This document shows, one piece after another, positions 18,116-27,777 of a DNA stretch of 64,000 nt. The notes under the pieces are model-generated. The model made no database searches, was not told the DNA's origin, and saw nothing but the letters and a program-made list of their open reading frames with translations. The DNA comes from Bog-756 sp963756515. GTDB lineage: Bacteria > Actinomycetota > Acidimicrobiia > Acidimicrobiales > RAAP-2. How positions within the stretch are numbered: the first letter of the stretch is position 1; each line of letters begins with the position of its first letter. The position numbers and the translations under genes were made by a program. The stretch lies in NCBI GenBank assembly GCA_963756515.1, contig CAVWNV010000009.1:186001-250000 (forward strand). Direction: 5' to 3'.

Positions 18116-19255
18116 GTGCCCGTGCCCGTGCCCGTGCCCTACCCGGACCCGTCGGACGAGAATCTCGAACCCCCCGGCGCCCCCGAGGTGCTGGCCCTGA
18201 GCCGGGGGCTCCTGGGTGTGGTGGCACCGGACGGCGGTCTCACCGAACTGCAACGTCTCCTGATCGAGGCGGTGGTGTCGGCCATGACCGGATTCCAACC
18301 CGACCTCGAGGCCGAGCCGATCCGGCCCGAGGAGTTCGCCCAGGTCCTGTCCCGTCGGAACGTCGGGTTCCGCACCCGCATCGTGCAGATGGTGATCCTC
18401 TATGTGCTGGTGCTCCAACCCATCCCGCTCGATGTCGTGGACCGGGTCGAACGGTTCGCACGCGAGGCCGGCGTGGACGAGGGCATGCTGTCGGTCGCCC
18501 ACGAGTTCGCCACCGGCAGCCTGGGCCTGGCCGCGCTGGACTTCGAGCGGAACGGCTACACCTCGACGTGGCAGCCGGACGACGAGGCGGCGCTGCACCT
18601 TTCGTCCCACCTCAGCGGGGCGTGGGACGCGGTGGAGGACGACGCGGAGCTGGCCGGTCGCTGGCACGCCCTCGAAGAGCTGCCCGAGGGGACGCTGGGT
18701 CGTCAGGTGGCCGACTTCTACCGGGCCCGAGGGTTCGCCTACCCCGGCACACCCGGCTCCGCCCCGCCGTTCCTGGCCCAGCACGACTGGGTCCACGTCA
18801 CCGCCGACTACGGAACCACCGTCGAGTCCGAGCTGGAGGTGTTCGCCTTCATCGCCCGGGCCAACGACGACATGAGGGCCTTCTCCCTCCTGGCCATGGT
18901 GGTGTCGTTGTTCGAGACCGCCTACCTCCCGAAGGCGGCGGGTCTGTTCGAATCGGACCGAGGCCATCTCTCCCAGTCCGGGGTGGCCGCCCGGTTGGCC
19001 GACGCCATGCGCCGGGGGGCCCTCTGCACCGGCAGCATCGACTTCCTCCGTATCGACTGGTTCGACTACGCCCCGCTCCGGGTGGATGAGGTGCGGCGGC
19101 ATTTCGGTGTGGTCCCGAAGTCCCCCGGGGCCGTCGAGCAGGGTTCGGTGGGGCCGTGGGAGCCGGGCGGCATCAGCCCGTTCCAGTGGGAGGCCGGGCA
19201 GGCGCTGGCCCACAGCCGCGGTCGGCGCTACGACAGTTTCGGGGCGAGCTGTTAG
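18116..19255 (+). CDS. TerB-like-domain protein, unknown function
   Basis: 379 residues. I start at the first of four in-frame GTGs (18116), which is seven bases after TATCGT; the product begins with four Val-Pro repeats encoded by a tandem GTGCCC repeat, so the start could be any of them. Residues about 25-140 are helical and similar to TerB tellurite-resistance/alpha-helical domains. The middle has HDWVHVTADYGT, recalling the HDxxHV metal motif of Coq4 proteins, followed by ESELEVFAFIARAND. I do not recognise the family as a whole. The last four bases overlap the convergent MFS gene. Confidence 0.6.
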   Translation: MPVPVPVPYPDPSDENLEPPGAPEVLALSRGLLGVVAPDGGLTELQRLLIEAVVSAMTGFQPDLEAEPIRPEEFAQVLSRRNVGFRTRIVQMVILYVLVLQPIPLDVVDRVERFAREAGVDEGMLSVAHEFATGSLGLAALDFERNGYTSTWQPDDEAALHLSSHLSGAWDAVEDDAELAGRWHALEELPEGTLGRQVADFYRARGFAYPGTPGSAPPFLAQHDWVHVTADYGTTVESELEVFAFIARANDDMRAFSLLAMVVSLFETAYLPKAAGLFESDRGHLSQSGVAARLADAMRRGALCTGSIDFLRIDWFDYAPLRVDEVRRHFGVVPKSPGAVEQGSVGPWEPGGISPFQWEAGQALAHSRGRRYDSFGASC

Positions 19256-20754
19256 CCCACCTCCCGCAGCGGGGTGGCATCGAGAGCGCAGTGTCGGAGC
19301 AGGTCGGTGGGGGAGGACCCGGCCGGCCGGGGCGGGTTCCGGATCCCGATCGCCGCCACGACGCCTCCGACCGCGCACCACGAGCCGGCGATGAGCACCG
19401 CCTGGCGGAAACCCTGGGCCAACGCCTCCGGATGGAGATAGCTCTGGCCGGTGATGCCGCCCAGGGCGGGCAGGGTGGCGACGGCGATGAGGCTCCCCAG
19501 GCGGGCCACATCGTTGTTGACGGCACTGGCCAACCCAGAGCGGGTCTCCGACACCGAGCTCAGCGCCGTCGACGTGAGAGGGGCCACGGTGGTGGCCAGT
19601 CCGGCCGCGATGACCAGCACGGCCGGGAGGACGCCGGCCACGTACGAGCTGCTGTCCGGTGCCCGGCTCAACATGGCCAAACCCGCTCCGACCAGGACGG
19701 GGCCGACGCTCATCTGGAGTCGGGGCCCGATGACGGTGGCCAGACGACCGGACCGGGCCGAGAACGCCAGCATCACCACGGTCATCGGGAGCAGGGACAG
19801 ACCCGACTCCAGCGGCGAGTAGCCGTCGACGACCTGGAGGACCACCGGTAGGAGGAACAGGACACCGCCCAGGGCCGCGTAGACCACGAAGGTCACCCCG
19901 TTGGTCACGGCGAACTGCCGGCTGCGGAACAGGCCCAGGGGCAACATCGGCGCCGACGAGCGGGCCTCGACGATCAGGAACGCGGCCGCACCGCCTAACC
20001 CCACGGCCAGGCCCACCACCACCGTCGAAGACGACCATCCGTCGGACGGGCCTTCGATGAGGGCGTAGGCGATGGCCGCCAACGATGCGGTGGCCAGGGT
20101 GGCACCGGCCACGTCGATGCGTCCGCTGGCGTCGGGGTCGTGCGATTCCGGCACGTGGCGGGCCGACGCCACCAGCACCGCCACCCCGATGGGGATGTTG
20201 ATGAGGAAGATCCACCGCCACGACGCCGCCGCGATCAGGTACCCGCCGAGGAGCGGTCCGGCCGCGGTGGCCACGCCCCCGAGCCCCGACCAGGCACCGA
20301 TGGCCTCACTGCGGTCGTTCCGGGCGAAGGAGGACTCGAGGATGGCCAGGCTGCCCGGCGTCAGGAGGGCCCCGCCCACCCCCTGCAGGAGCCGGGTCAC
20401 GATGAGCTGGGTCGACCCGCCCGAGACGGCGCAGGCCGCCGAGGCCAACGCGAACCACGCCACACCGATCATGAAGATCCGCTTCCGGCCGTACCGGTCT
20501 CCCAGCGAGCCGCCCAGGAGCAGCAGGGAGGACAGGGTCAGCGTGTACCCCGTCACCACCCACTGCAGCGTTCCCACCGAGGCATGGAAGTCCCGCCCGA
20601 TGGTGGGCAGGGCGATGCCGATGACGGTGGCGTCGATGGCGGCCATCCCCGACCCGAGCACGGTGGCGCCGATGACCCACCGTCCGGCCGCCGACCGGTA
20701 GCGGAGATTCCCGCCCGGCACCGGATCGGCCTCGGCCCCGGGAATGGTCGTCAT
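19252..20754 (-). CDS. MFS transporter, DHA2 (14-TM drug:H+ antiporter) family
   Basis: 500 residues from the ATG at 20754. Fourteen hydrophobic segments can be counted. The motif A loop is LGGSLGDRYGRKRIFMIG and motif C-like residues occur in LGGVATAAGPLLGGYL. The first helix carries the DHA2 motif AAIDATVIGIALPTI. Such proteins export drugs, antibiotics or metabolites by proton antiport in the cytoplasmic membrane. No regulator gene is adjacent, so the substrate is not suggested by context. Confidence 0.88.
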   Translation of the reverse strand: MTTIPGAEADPVPGGNLRYRSAAGRWVIGATVLGSGMAAIDATVIGIALPTIGRDFHASVGTLQWVVTGYTLTLSSLLLLGGSLGDRYGRKRIFMIGVAWFALASAACAVSGGSTQLIVTRLLQGVGGALLTPGSLAILESSFARNDRSEAIGAWSGLGGVATAAGPLLGGYLIAAASWRWIFLINIPIGVAVLVASARHVPESHDPDASGRIDVAGATLATASLAAIAYALIEGPSDGWSSSTVVVGLAVGLGGAAAFLIVEARSSAPMLPLGLFRSRQFAVTNGVTFVVYAALGGVLFLLPVVLQVVDGYSPLESGLSLLPMTVVMLAFSARSGRLATVIGPRLQMSVGPVLVGAGLAMLSRAPDSSSYVAGVLPAVLVIAAGLATTVAPLTSTALSSVSETRSGLASAVNNDVARLGSLIAVATLPALGGITGQSYLHPEALAQGFRQAVLIAGSWCAVGGVVAAIGIRNPPRPAGSSPTDLLRHCALDATPLREVG

Positions 20755-20833
20755 CGGGACACCGTCGCACACCGGGGCCGCCCGGGCACGCACGGGCGGG
20801 TTTCAGCCCCCGGATCGGACGTCCCCGGGGTGG

Positions 20834-22804
20834 TCAGTCCGTCCCGGGGCGATGCGAGGGGCCGGGCGTGAGGACGAACTCCTCGAGCACCGGCTGTCTG
20901 GTCCACCGCCAGTAGTCGACGAGCCGCCACGGCGAGAGGATGTAGATACGGCCCTCGGCGTTGCGGTACCAGCTGTGGCGGATGGACGGGTGGGACCACA
21001 CCATGGTGTCGAGTTCGGCCTGGAGCCGTTCGTTGTACTCGTCATGGACGTCCTGGCGGCACTCGATGGCCCCGCCGCCGGCCTCGATGGCGGCGCCGAT
21101 GCATCCCATCGTGTAGCGGACCTGGCACTCGGAGTGCAGGATGATGCTGCCGCCGTGGGCCAGGTTGGTGCCGGGTCCGTAGAGACAGAAGAGGTTGGGG
21201 AAGTTGGGGACGGCGATGCCGAGGTAGGCGGTGGGCCGGTCACCCCACTGGTCGGCCAACCGGACACCGCCCCGACCGACGATCTCCATGGGCCACAGGT
21301 ACCGGTTGGCGTGGAAGCCGGTGGCGTACACGATGATGTCGACGGGGTACTCCGTGCCGTCCTCGGTGACGATCCCCGTCGGGGTGATCTCGCCGATGGC
21401 GTCGGTGACGAGGTCGACGTGGTTTCTGGTCAGGGCGCTCAGCCAGCTCCCGTTGTCCTGGAGGGTCCGTTTGCCTAGGCACACGTAGTCCGGCACCACC
21501 TTGGCCAACAGCTCCGGATCGTCGCCGATCTGGTCGGCCATCCACTGGGTGAAGACCTGGCGGGCCGCGTCGTTGACGGCACTCACCGAACAGCTCTGAT
21601 CGGGCCAGTCGGGATCCACACGCATGGCCGGGATCCCACCGTCGCAGGCGGGCCAGAACAACAGGAACCGGTACCAGCGGCCGTAGTAGGGGAGGTGCTC
21701 GAAGGCCCACCGGGCCCCGGGCCCCACCCGGTCGTGGTAGTGGGGGTTGGGGAACATCCACGGCGCGGAGCGCTGGAACACGGTGAGCCGGGCCGCGTCG
21801 TCGACCACGGTGGGCACGATCTGGAACGCACTGGCGCCGGTGCCCACCACCGCCACCCGCCGGCCGGACAGATCGGTCCCTTCCACCCACTCGGCCGAGT
21901 GCATGGCCACTCCCTCGAACGAGTCACGTCCGGGGATGTCCGGCACGCTGGGCCGGTTGAGTTGGCCCACCGCACTGATCACGGCATTGGCCTCGAGGGT
22001 CCGGACCGAGCCGTCGCCGTCCCGGACCTCCACCTCCCATCGCGACCGGCCTTCGTCCCACCGGGCCCGGATGACCTCGGTGTCGAACTCGACGTGGTCG
22101 GCCACCCCGAAGTCGTGCATGCACCGCTCGAAGTAGGCCTGCAGCTCAGGTTGGCGGGCGAAGAACTCCGACCATTCGAGGTTCGGGGCGAACGAGTAGC
22201 AGTAGAAATGGTTGCCGACGTCGACCCGGCAGCCCGGGTAGCGGTTCTCCCACCATGTGCCCCCGGGTCCGGCGTTCTTCTCGACGACCGTGAACGGGAT
22301 GCCGGCCTGGCCCAGGCGGATGGCGGCCAGCAGGCCCGACATGCCGGCCCCGATGACGACCACGTGGAACCCGTCGCGATCCGGGCCGGCCAGACGGTCG
22401 GCCCAGTGCAGGTCACGGGCGTCGATGCCGTCGAGCTCGAGCTCCTCGAGCATCATGGGCACGTACTCGTCGGGCACCTCGCCGGCCACCAGCACATTCA
22501 TCATCTCGTGGACGACCTCGGCCGACGGGGGCGGGGGGAGGACACAGCCGCCGTCGCGGTAGGCACCGATCACCTCGACGGCCCGGGCCCGGATGGCAGC
22601 CTGGTCCTCGGGGCTCATGAACCCCTGGACCTCGTTGAGGTAGATGCCGGCCGGCCGGACAGCACCCCGGAGGACGGCCGGATCCCCGGTCATATGGACC
22701 AGCGACATCATGAGGGTGGGGACGCTCACGTCCTCGAGGGCCGCGGCGATGGCCTGGTCGTCGTCGGTGATCACGGTACAGCCGGTGGACCCGGTGGTGG
22801 CCAT
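20834..22804 (-). CDS. Flavin-dependent Baeyer-Villiger monooxygenase
   Basis: 656 residues. An N-terminal helical extension of about 145 residues precedes the FAD Rossmann motif (VVVIGAGMSGLLA, Gly 152-157). The Baeyer-Villiger fingerprint FxGxxxHxxxW is exact in FEGVAMHSAEW, followed by the NADPH-binding VAVVGTGASAFQI. Enzymes with this extended architecture convert ketones to esters or lactones using NADPH and O2. It is divergent from an esterase gene 188 bp away, which could hydrolyse the ester product. The substrate is not deducible. Confidence 0.92.
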   Translation of the reverse strand: MATTGSTGCTVITDDDQAIAAALEDVSVPTLMMSLVHMTGDPAVLRGAVRPAGIYLNEVQGFMSPEDQAAIRARAVEVIGAYRDGGCVLPPPPSAEVVHEMMNVLVAGEVPDEYVPMMLEELELDGIDARDLHWADRLAGPDRDGFHVVVIGAGMSGLLAAIRLGQAGIPFTVVEKNAGPGGTWWENRYPGCRVDVGNHFYCYSFAPNLEWSEFFARQPELQAYFERCMHDFGVADHVEFDTEVIRARWDEGRSRWEVEVRDGDGSVRTLEANAVISAVGQLNRPSVPDIPGRDSFEGVAMHSAEWVEGTDLSGRRVAVVGTGASAFQIVPTVVDDAARLTVFQRSAPWMFPNPHYHDRVGPGARWAFEHLPYYGRWYRFLLFWPACDGGIPAMRVDPDWPDQSCSVSAVNDAARQVFTQWMADQIGDDPELLAKVVPDYVCLGKRTLQDNGSWLSALTRNHVDLVTDAIGEITPTGIVTEDGTEYPVDIIVYATGFHANRYLWPMEIVGRGGVRLADQWGDRPTAYLGIAVPNFPNLFCLYGPGTNLAHGGSIILHSECQVRYTMGCIGAAIEAGGGAIECRQDVHDEYNERLQAELDTMVWSHPSIRHSWYRNAEGRIYILSPWRLVDYWRWTRQPVLEEFVLTPGPSHRPGTD

Positions 22805-22992
22805 GGGGACCTCATCTCTCCCGGTCGACGGCGGGCCTGGCTCGGTCGGACTGGTCCCCCCGACACCCCGGACCCGGAGGGCTGCGAAACTCTAGGCCAT
22901 GGCCCTGGCTAACGTGGAGGTGGCGGGCCCCGGTCCGCGTCCCGAGACCGGCCCAACTCACCGGTCCCCCTGATCAGAGGAGTGAGCCGACC

Positions 22993-23922
22993 GTGAGCCA
23001 TAGCGGTGTCGATTCCATCATCGCCTTCCTCGCCGACTCCGGATTCAGCACCGGGACCATCACCGAACAGCGGGCCGTCATGGCCGCCAGCGCCGAGCAC
23101 TCCCCGCCGGAATCGGGTGTCCGTGTCGAGCCGGCGACCTTGGGCGGACGCCCGGCCGAGTGGCTCTGGCCCGAGGGCGGGCGCCCGGAATCGGTGATCC
23201 TCTACCTCCACGGCGGTGGCTACTGCATCGGATCGATGGACACGCACCGTGGCCTGGCCAGCCGGCTGGCCCTCGCCGCCGAGAGCGCGGTGGTGGTGCT
23301 CGACTACCGGCTGGCACCCGAGCATCCGTTCCCGGCCGCCCTCGACGATGCCGCCGCCGCCTACCGCCACCTGCTGGCCCAGGGCATCCCGGCCTCCCGC
23401 ATCGCCATCGCCGGCGACTCGGCCGGTGGCGGGCTGACCGCGGCCACGCTGCTGGCCCTGCGTCGGTCCGGGGTCGACCTTCCGGCCGCGGCGGCCTGTC
23501 TCTCTCCCTGGGTCGACCTTACCCAGTCCTCTCCGTCGTACCGGTCGAAGGCCGATGCCGACCCCATGGTGACGGCGGCCGGCCTCGACGAGATGGCCGG
23601 CGCCTACCTCGGAGGCGAGGATGCCCACAACGAGCTGGCATCGCCCCTGTTCGCCGAGGACCTGGGCGGGTTGCCGCCGGTGCTTATCGAGGTGGGCGAG
23701 CGGGAGGTGCTCCTTGACGACGCCACCGGTCTGGCCGACCGGATCCGCGACGCCGGAGGTCCCGTCACCCTCACGGTGTGGCCGGAGATGATCCACGTGT
23801 TCCAGGCCTTTCCGGCCGAGGTGATTCCGGAGTCGGCCCTGAGCCTCACCGCCACCGGCCGGTTCCTGGCCGGGCACCAGAGGCCGGCCGAGGCCACGTC
23901 GACAGGCACCCGGTCGGCCTGA
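22993..23922 (+). CDS. Alpha/beta hydrolase, hormone-sensitive lipase family esterase
   Basis: 309 residues. Oxyanion motif LHGGGYCIGS (73-76), nucleophile GDSAGGG with Ser 143, a carboxylate in the EVGEREVLLDD region and catalytic His in MIHVFQAFP. These are the marks of bacterial HSL (family IV) esterases acting on short acyl esters. GTG at 22993 follows AGAGGAGTGA at suitable spacing. Placed head to head with the Baeyer-Villiger gene and before an SDR gene, it fits a ketone-to-ester-to-alcohol route (inference). Confidence 0.9.
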   Translation: MSHSGVDSIIAFLADSGFSTGTITEQRAVMAASAEHSPPESGVRVEPATLGGRPAEWLWPEGGRPESVILYLHGGGYCIGSMDTHRGLASRLALAAESAVVVLDYRLAPEHPFPAALDDAAAAYRHLLAQGIPASRIAIAGDSAGGGLTAATLLALRRSGVDLPAAAACLSPWVDLTQSSPSYRSKADADPMVTAAGLDEMAGAYLGGEDAHNELASPLFAEDLGGLPPVLIEVGEREVLLDDATGLADRIRDAGGPVTLTVWPEMIHVFQAFPAEVIPESALSLTATGRFLAGHQRPAEATSTGTRSA

Positions 23923-24004
23923 CCGCCGGCTACCGGTCACGGACGATCCGGACGAGGACATCGCACCGATCCCAGCCCCAACCGCGCAGAACAGGAGCGT
24001 CGCC

Positions 24005-24847
24005 ATGCAGGAGTTTCGAGGAAGGACCGCCGTGGTCACCGGCGCAGGAAGCGGGATCGGCCGGGCCCTGGCCCGGGCCTTTGCCGGCGAAGGCATGCAG
24101 GTGGCCCTGGCCGACCTCGACCCTGCGGCCCTGGCCGAGAGCGAGGCGTCGATCCGGGACAGCTTCCCGTCGGCCGACCTCATGACCCAGGTGTGCGATG
24201 TGAGCAGCGCCGCCGCGGTGGACGCCCTGGCCGACGCGGTGTTCGACCGGTGGGACCAGGTCCACCTGGTGTGCAACAACGCCGGCGTGTTCGTCGGCGG
24301 GTTCATCTGGGACCGTCCACTGGCCGACTTCGAGTTCGTGCTCGGCGCCAACCTGTGGGGCATCCTGCACGGGATCCGGGCCTTCGTGCCCCGCATGATG
24401 GCCCAGGGGACCGAGGGCCATATCGTCAACACGTCCTCGGTGGCCGGTCTGTTCGGCGCGCCGTTCGAGGCGCCCTACGCCATCTCCAAGTTCGCGGCCT
24501 TCGCCGCCACCGAGTCGCTGGCCAACGACCTGGTCGCGGCGGGCTCCTCGCTCAAGGCGTCGGTGCTGTGCCCGGGGATGATCTCCACGAACATCGTCGA
24601 CTCCGACCGACACCGGCCGGCCCGACTGGCCACCGAGTTCACCGAGGACCAGAAGTTCGTCTCGGACTACCTGGCCTCCGCCGTCGCCGACGGCATGGAC
24701 CCGGCCGAGGTGGCCCGGATCGTCATCAACGCCATCCGGGCCGAGCAGTTCCTGATCCTGACCCACGACTCCTATCCGAAGCTGCTGGAGACCCGGGTGG
24801 ATTCCCTGGTGGCCCGCCGGCTCCCCGACATCCCCGAGTTCGCCTGA
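24005..24847 (+). CDS. SDR family NAD(P)-dependent oxidoreductase
   Basis: 280 residues. Cofactor motif VVTGAGSGIGRALA (12-19), NNAG in VCNNAGVF, catalytic Ser in NTSSVAG and YxxxK in PYAISKFA. Classical short-chain dehydrogenase acting on an alcohol/ketone pair. AACAGGAGCGTCGCC before the ATG supplies an RBS. It lies 82 bp after the esterase and could oxidise the alcohol that the esterase releases (inference). Confidence 0.9.
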   Translation: MQEFRGRTAVVTGAGSGIGRALARAFAGEGMQVALADLDPAALAESEASIRDSFPSADLMTQVCDVSSAAAVDALADAVFDRWDQVHLVCNNAGVFVGGFIWDRPLADFEFVLGANLWGILHGIRAFVPRMMAQGTEGHIVNTSSVAGLFGAPFEAPYAISKFAAFAATESLANDLVAAGSSLKASVLCPGMISTNIVDSDRHRPARLATEFTEDQKFVSDYLASAVADGMDPAEVARIVINAIRAEQFLILTHDSYPKLLETRVDSLVARRLPDIPEFA

Positions 24848-24886
24848 CGACCCGGACCGGGGGCGCCGGAGCGGTCGTGGTCGAAG

Positions 24887-25696
24887 TCAGGCCGTGGTGG
24901 CGATACCGCCGTCGACAGGAATGATGGCGCCGGTCACGTACGACCCCGCCGGTGAGGCCAGGTAGATGGCCACCCCGGCCATGTCGTCGGGTCGCCCGAT
25001 CCTCTTCATCGGGGCGCTCTCGGCGATCTGGTCGCCGAAGGCCTCCAGCGTGGCCGCCATCATCTTCGACTCGAACGGGCCGGGCGCCACCGCGTTGACG
25101 GTGATGGTCGGGGCCAGGCGCTTGGCCAGGTGCCGGGTCAGCTGGTGCACGGCGGCCTTCGACGCCGAGTAGGAGTAGGACTCGAGCACCGGCACATGGA
25201 TCCCGTCGATCGACCCCACGTTGATGACCCGGGCCGGACGGTCCGGCCCGGCCGCCGCCTCGAGCAGGGGAACGAAGAACTTGGTGGTGTGGAACACACC
25301 CTCCACGTTGAGACCGATGACCCGGTCCCAGGTGGCGGCGTCGTGTTCGGCCAGGGGCGCGCCCCACGTGGCTCCGGCGTTGTTGACCAGCACGTCGACG
25401 GCCGGGTGGATCCGACCCACCTCGTCGGCGAAGCGCCGGCACCCCTCCTCGGTGGCCAGGTCGGCCACCAGCCCCGAGCAGGTTCCGTAGGCGGACAGCT
25501 CGACCACGGCGGTCTCCACCGCCTCGGCCTTGCGCGACGCCACCAGCACCGTGGCCCCGGCACCGACGAAGCCGGCCGCGATCATCCGGCCGATACCGCG
25601 CGTCCCACCGGTCACCACGACCGTCTTCCCGGCCACCGTGAAGAGCTGATCGGGTGGCGTGGGGGCCGGTGGTGTCGTTGCGGTTGGCTCGCTCAT
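24887..25696 (-). CDS. SDR family oxidoreductase (FabG/RhlG-like)
   Basis: 269 residues from the ATG at 25696. VVTGGTRGIGRMIA, VNNAGATWG, a Ser in NVGSIDG and YxxxK in SYSASKAAV, and the C-terminal end SYVTGAIIPVDGG typical of FabG-like enzymes. Likely reduces or oxidises a beta-keto or hydroxy acyl substrate. It is convergent with the preceding SDR gene. Confidence 0.9.
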   Translation of the reverse strand: MSEPTATTPPAPTPPDQLFTVAGKTVVVTGGTRGIGRMIAAGFVGAGATVLVASRKAEAVETAVVELSAYGTCSGLVADLATEEGCRRFADEVGRIHPAVDVLVNNAGATWGAPLAEHDAATWDRVIGLNVEGVFHTTKFFVPLLEAAAGPDRPARVINVGSIDGIHVPVLESYSYSASKAAVHQLTRHLAKRLAPTITVNAVAPGPFESKMMAATLEAFGDQIAESAPMKRIGRPDDMAGVAIYLASPAGSYVTGAIIPVDGGIATTA

Positions 25697-25745
25697 GGCC
25701 TGTGACGGTACCGCAACCGACCGGGCCCACGGCATAGCCTCCCGC

Positions 25746-26408
25746 TCAGTCGGCCAAGGTGATGCGTTCCCGGAGGTGGGTGCCCTGTTCGAGACAGTCC
25801 ACCACCCCGTCGGCGAAATCGGCGTAACCGATCCGGCTGATCCCACGCTCGTCGTAGAGCATGTGGCTGTGGCCGAGCTGATAGTCGCCCACGTGTTCCC
25901 CCGGCCCGATCTCGGCCGCCGGAGACACGTAGGTCCAGTCGAGATCGTCCACGGTGCGGTAGAACTCGAGGGCCTGGCGCTGAGCCAGCGCGTTGGGTCT
26001 GTAGGCGGCAGGAAAATCCGGGGCGTCCACCGCCTGCACCCCGGGGGCCACCTCGAGGCTTCCGGCTCCCCCCACCACCAGCAGACGGCGCAGGCCGGCC
26101 CGGCGGAGCCCCGCCACCAGACCGTGGGCCGCGGCCACGAAGGGTTGGGGTTGGTCCGAGCCTCGCTTGGGTCCGATGGCCGAGATGGCGGCGTCGTGGC
26201 CCCGGACCGAACGGGCCACGTCCTGGGCATTGGTGGCGTCGCCGCTGGCGAGGGCGAGTCCGTCCGGTAACTGGTCCCCTCCCGTCCGGGTGCGGGTGAT
26301 ACAGCTCACCCGGTGGCCGCGAGCCACCAGCTCGGCGACGATGGCCCGTCCGATCGAACCGGTGGCGCCGAAGACCACGACGTCGAGGACCGGCTCCGGG
26401 TCGTCCAT
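25746..26408 (-). CDS. NAD(P)-binding atypical SDR (NmrA/YwnB-like)
   Basis: 220 residues. N-terminal VVVFGATGSIGRAIVAEL is the GxxGxxG motif of atypical SDRs; RVSCITRTR follows as NADP-binding strand 2. No YxxxK catalytic pair, as in NAD(P)H-flavin-reductase-like or sensor members. The ATG at 26408 lies six bases after TACCCT (leaderless), preferred to the GTG at 26426. It is divergent from the acyl-CoA dehydrogenase gene. Confidence 0.82.
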   Translation of the reverse strand: MDDPEPVLDVVVFGATGSIGRAIVAELVARGHRVSCITRTRTGGDQLPDGLALASGDATNAQDVARSVRGHDAAISAIGPKRGSDQPQPFVAAAHGLVAGLRRAGLRRLLVVGGAGSLEVAPGVQAVDAPDFPAAYRPNALAQRQALEFYRTVDDLDWTYVSPAAEIGPGEHVGDYQLGHSHMLYDERGISRIGYADFADGVVDCLEQGTHLRERITLAD

Positions 26409-26414
26409 CGACTC

Positions 26415-26420
26415 AGGGTA
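26415..26420 (-). promoter_or_regulatory. -10 element TACCCT for atypical SDR gene
   Basis: Minus-strand TACCCT, six bases, then ATG at 26408. Confidence 0.45.
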
Positions 26421-26534
26421 GGGCACCGAAGGGATGGGCCGTTCGCCGCCGGTCGGGCCCCGGTGCGGGCCGGGCCGCTCCGTTTACCCCCCATGCCCGG
26501 TTGTTATGGTGCGGGCGGAACCGGGAGGTCGACG

Positions 26535-27686
26535 ATGCATCTGGCGCTGACAGGAGAGCAGCAGGCGCTGCAGGGGGAGTTGCGGGAGTACTTCGGTGGA
26601 CTGGCCGACGAAGCGGCCCTCGATCCCGAGTCCTCCTACACCCGTTCCATCCGACGGATGGGCCAGGACGGTTGGCTGGGACTGGGATGGCCGTCCGAGT
26701 TCGGAGGCCAGGGACGGGGACCTATCGACCAGATGATCTTCGTCGAGGAGTCCCACTGGGCCGGGGTGCCGCTCCCGCTGCTCACGCTCAACAGCGTGGG
26801 GCCGACGCTCATGAGCCTCGGCACCGAGGAGCAGAAAGAGCGCTTCCTCCCCGGCATCCTCCGTGGCCAGATCCATTTCTCGATCGGTTACACCGAGCCC
26901 ACGGCCGGAACCGATCTGGCCTCCCTACGGACCCGGGCCGTCCGCGACGGTGACGAGTACGTCATCACCGGCGAGAAGCTGTACACCAGCGCCATCCAGT
27001 ACGCCGACTACATCTGGCTGGCGGTGCGGACCGACCCGGACGCTCCCAAGCACAAGGGTCTGTCGGTCCTCATCGTGCCCACCGACGCGCCCGGGTTCCA
27101 CTGGACACCGCTACGGACGGTGGCGGGGGAGTTCACCAGCGCCACCTTCTACGACGGTGTCCGTGTCCCCGCCGCCAACCTGGTCGGGCACGAGAACCAG
27201 GGGTGGAAGCTCATCACCAACCAGCTCAACCACGAACGGGTGGCCATCTGCCCGGTATCGGGCATCCTGCGCAGCATCGCTGACGTCCGGGCGTGGGCAT
27301 GCCAGGAGCGGCGGCCCGACGGGAGCCGGCTCGTCGACCAGCAGTGGGTGCAGGTCCACCTGGCCCGTCTCGAAGCCCGGGCCGAGTACCTCAAGCTGCT
27401 CAACTGGAAGGTGGCCTGGGCGTCGGGCCAGGGGCTCAATCCGGCCGACGCCTCGGCCACCAAGGTGTTCGGCACGGAGTTCGCGCTCGAGGCCTACCGG
27501 CTCCTGCTCGAAATCGTGGGCCAGGCCGGCTATCTCCCCGAGGGCTCACCGGGGGCGGTGCTCCGGGGCCGGCTCGAGCGGAACTCCCGCAGCCAGACCA
27601 TCTTCACCTTCGGCGGAGGGACCAACGAGGTCCAGCGGGACATCATCGCCATGATCGGGCTCGGCCTCCCCCGAGCCCCGCGATAG
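26535..27686 (+). CDS. Acyl-CoA dehydrogenase family protein
   Basis: 383 residues from the ATG at 26535 (GGGAGGTCGACG upstream); the frame extends upstream but that part is a shadow. Three-domain ACAD fold: helical N-domain, YTEPTAGTDLAS (flavin/substrate strand), then the helical C-domain ending FTFGGGTNEVQRDIIAM. It oxidises an acyl-CoA to the enoyl-CoA with FAD. The catalytic base is not obvious at the usual C-terminal Glu position, so this may be a specialised FadE-like member of the kind involved in steroid or branched-chain catabolism. Confidence 0.9.
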   Translation: MHLALTGEQQALQGELREYFGGLADEAALDPESSYTRSIRRMGQDGWLGLGWPSEFGGQGRGPIDQMIFVEESHWAGVPLPLLTLNSVGPTLMSLGTEEQKERFLPGILRGQIHFSIGYTEPTAGTDLASLRTRAVRDGDEYVITGEKLYTSAIQYADYIWLAVRTDPDAPKHKGLSVLIVPTDAPGFHWTPLRTVAGEFTSATFYDGVRVPAANLVGHENQGWKLITNQLNHERVAICPVSGILRSIADVRAWACQERRPDGSRLVDQQWVQVHLARLEARAEYLKLLNWKVAWASGQGLNPADASATKVFGTEFALEAYRLLLEIVGQAGYLPEGSPGAVLRGRLERNSRSQTIFTFGGGTNEVQRDIIAMIGLGLPRAPR

Positions 27687-27777
27687 GGAGGCCGAACGGG
27701 GCCGGGCCGGCCACCCGGCCATCAATCTAAGGTGACGGGAGGTAGGGCCGGAGGGCCCGCGGACCAAAGGAGCCCCA

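Noticed and set aside
18062..20221. Long minus-strand frame upstream of the Gfo/Idh/MocA gene
   Set aside because: Overlaps two other well-supported genes and is Pro/Gly/Arg-rich; the Rossmann start fixes the CDS at 18061.
22909..24432. 507-residue minus-strand frame
   Set aside because: Lies antisense to the esterase and SDR genes, low-complexity composition, no recognisable fold.
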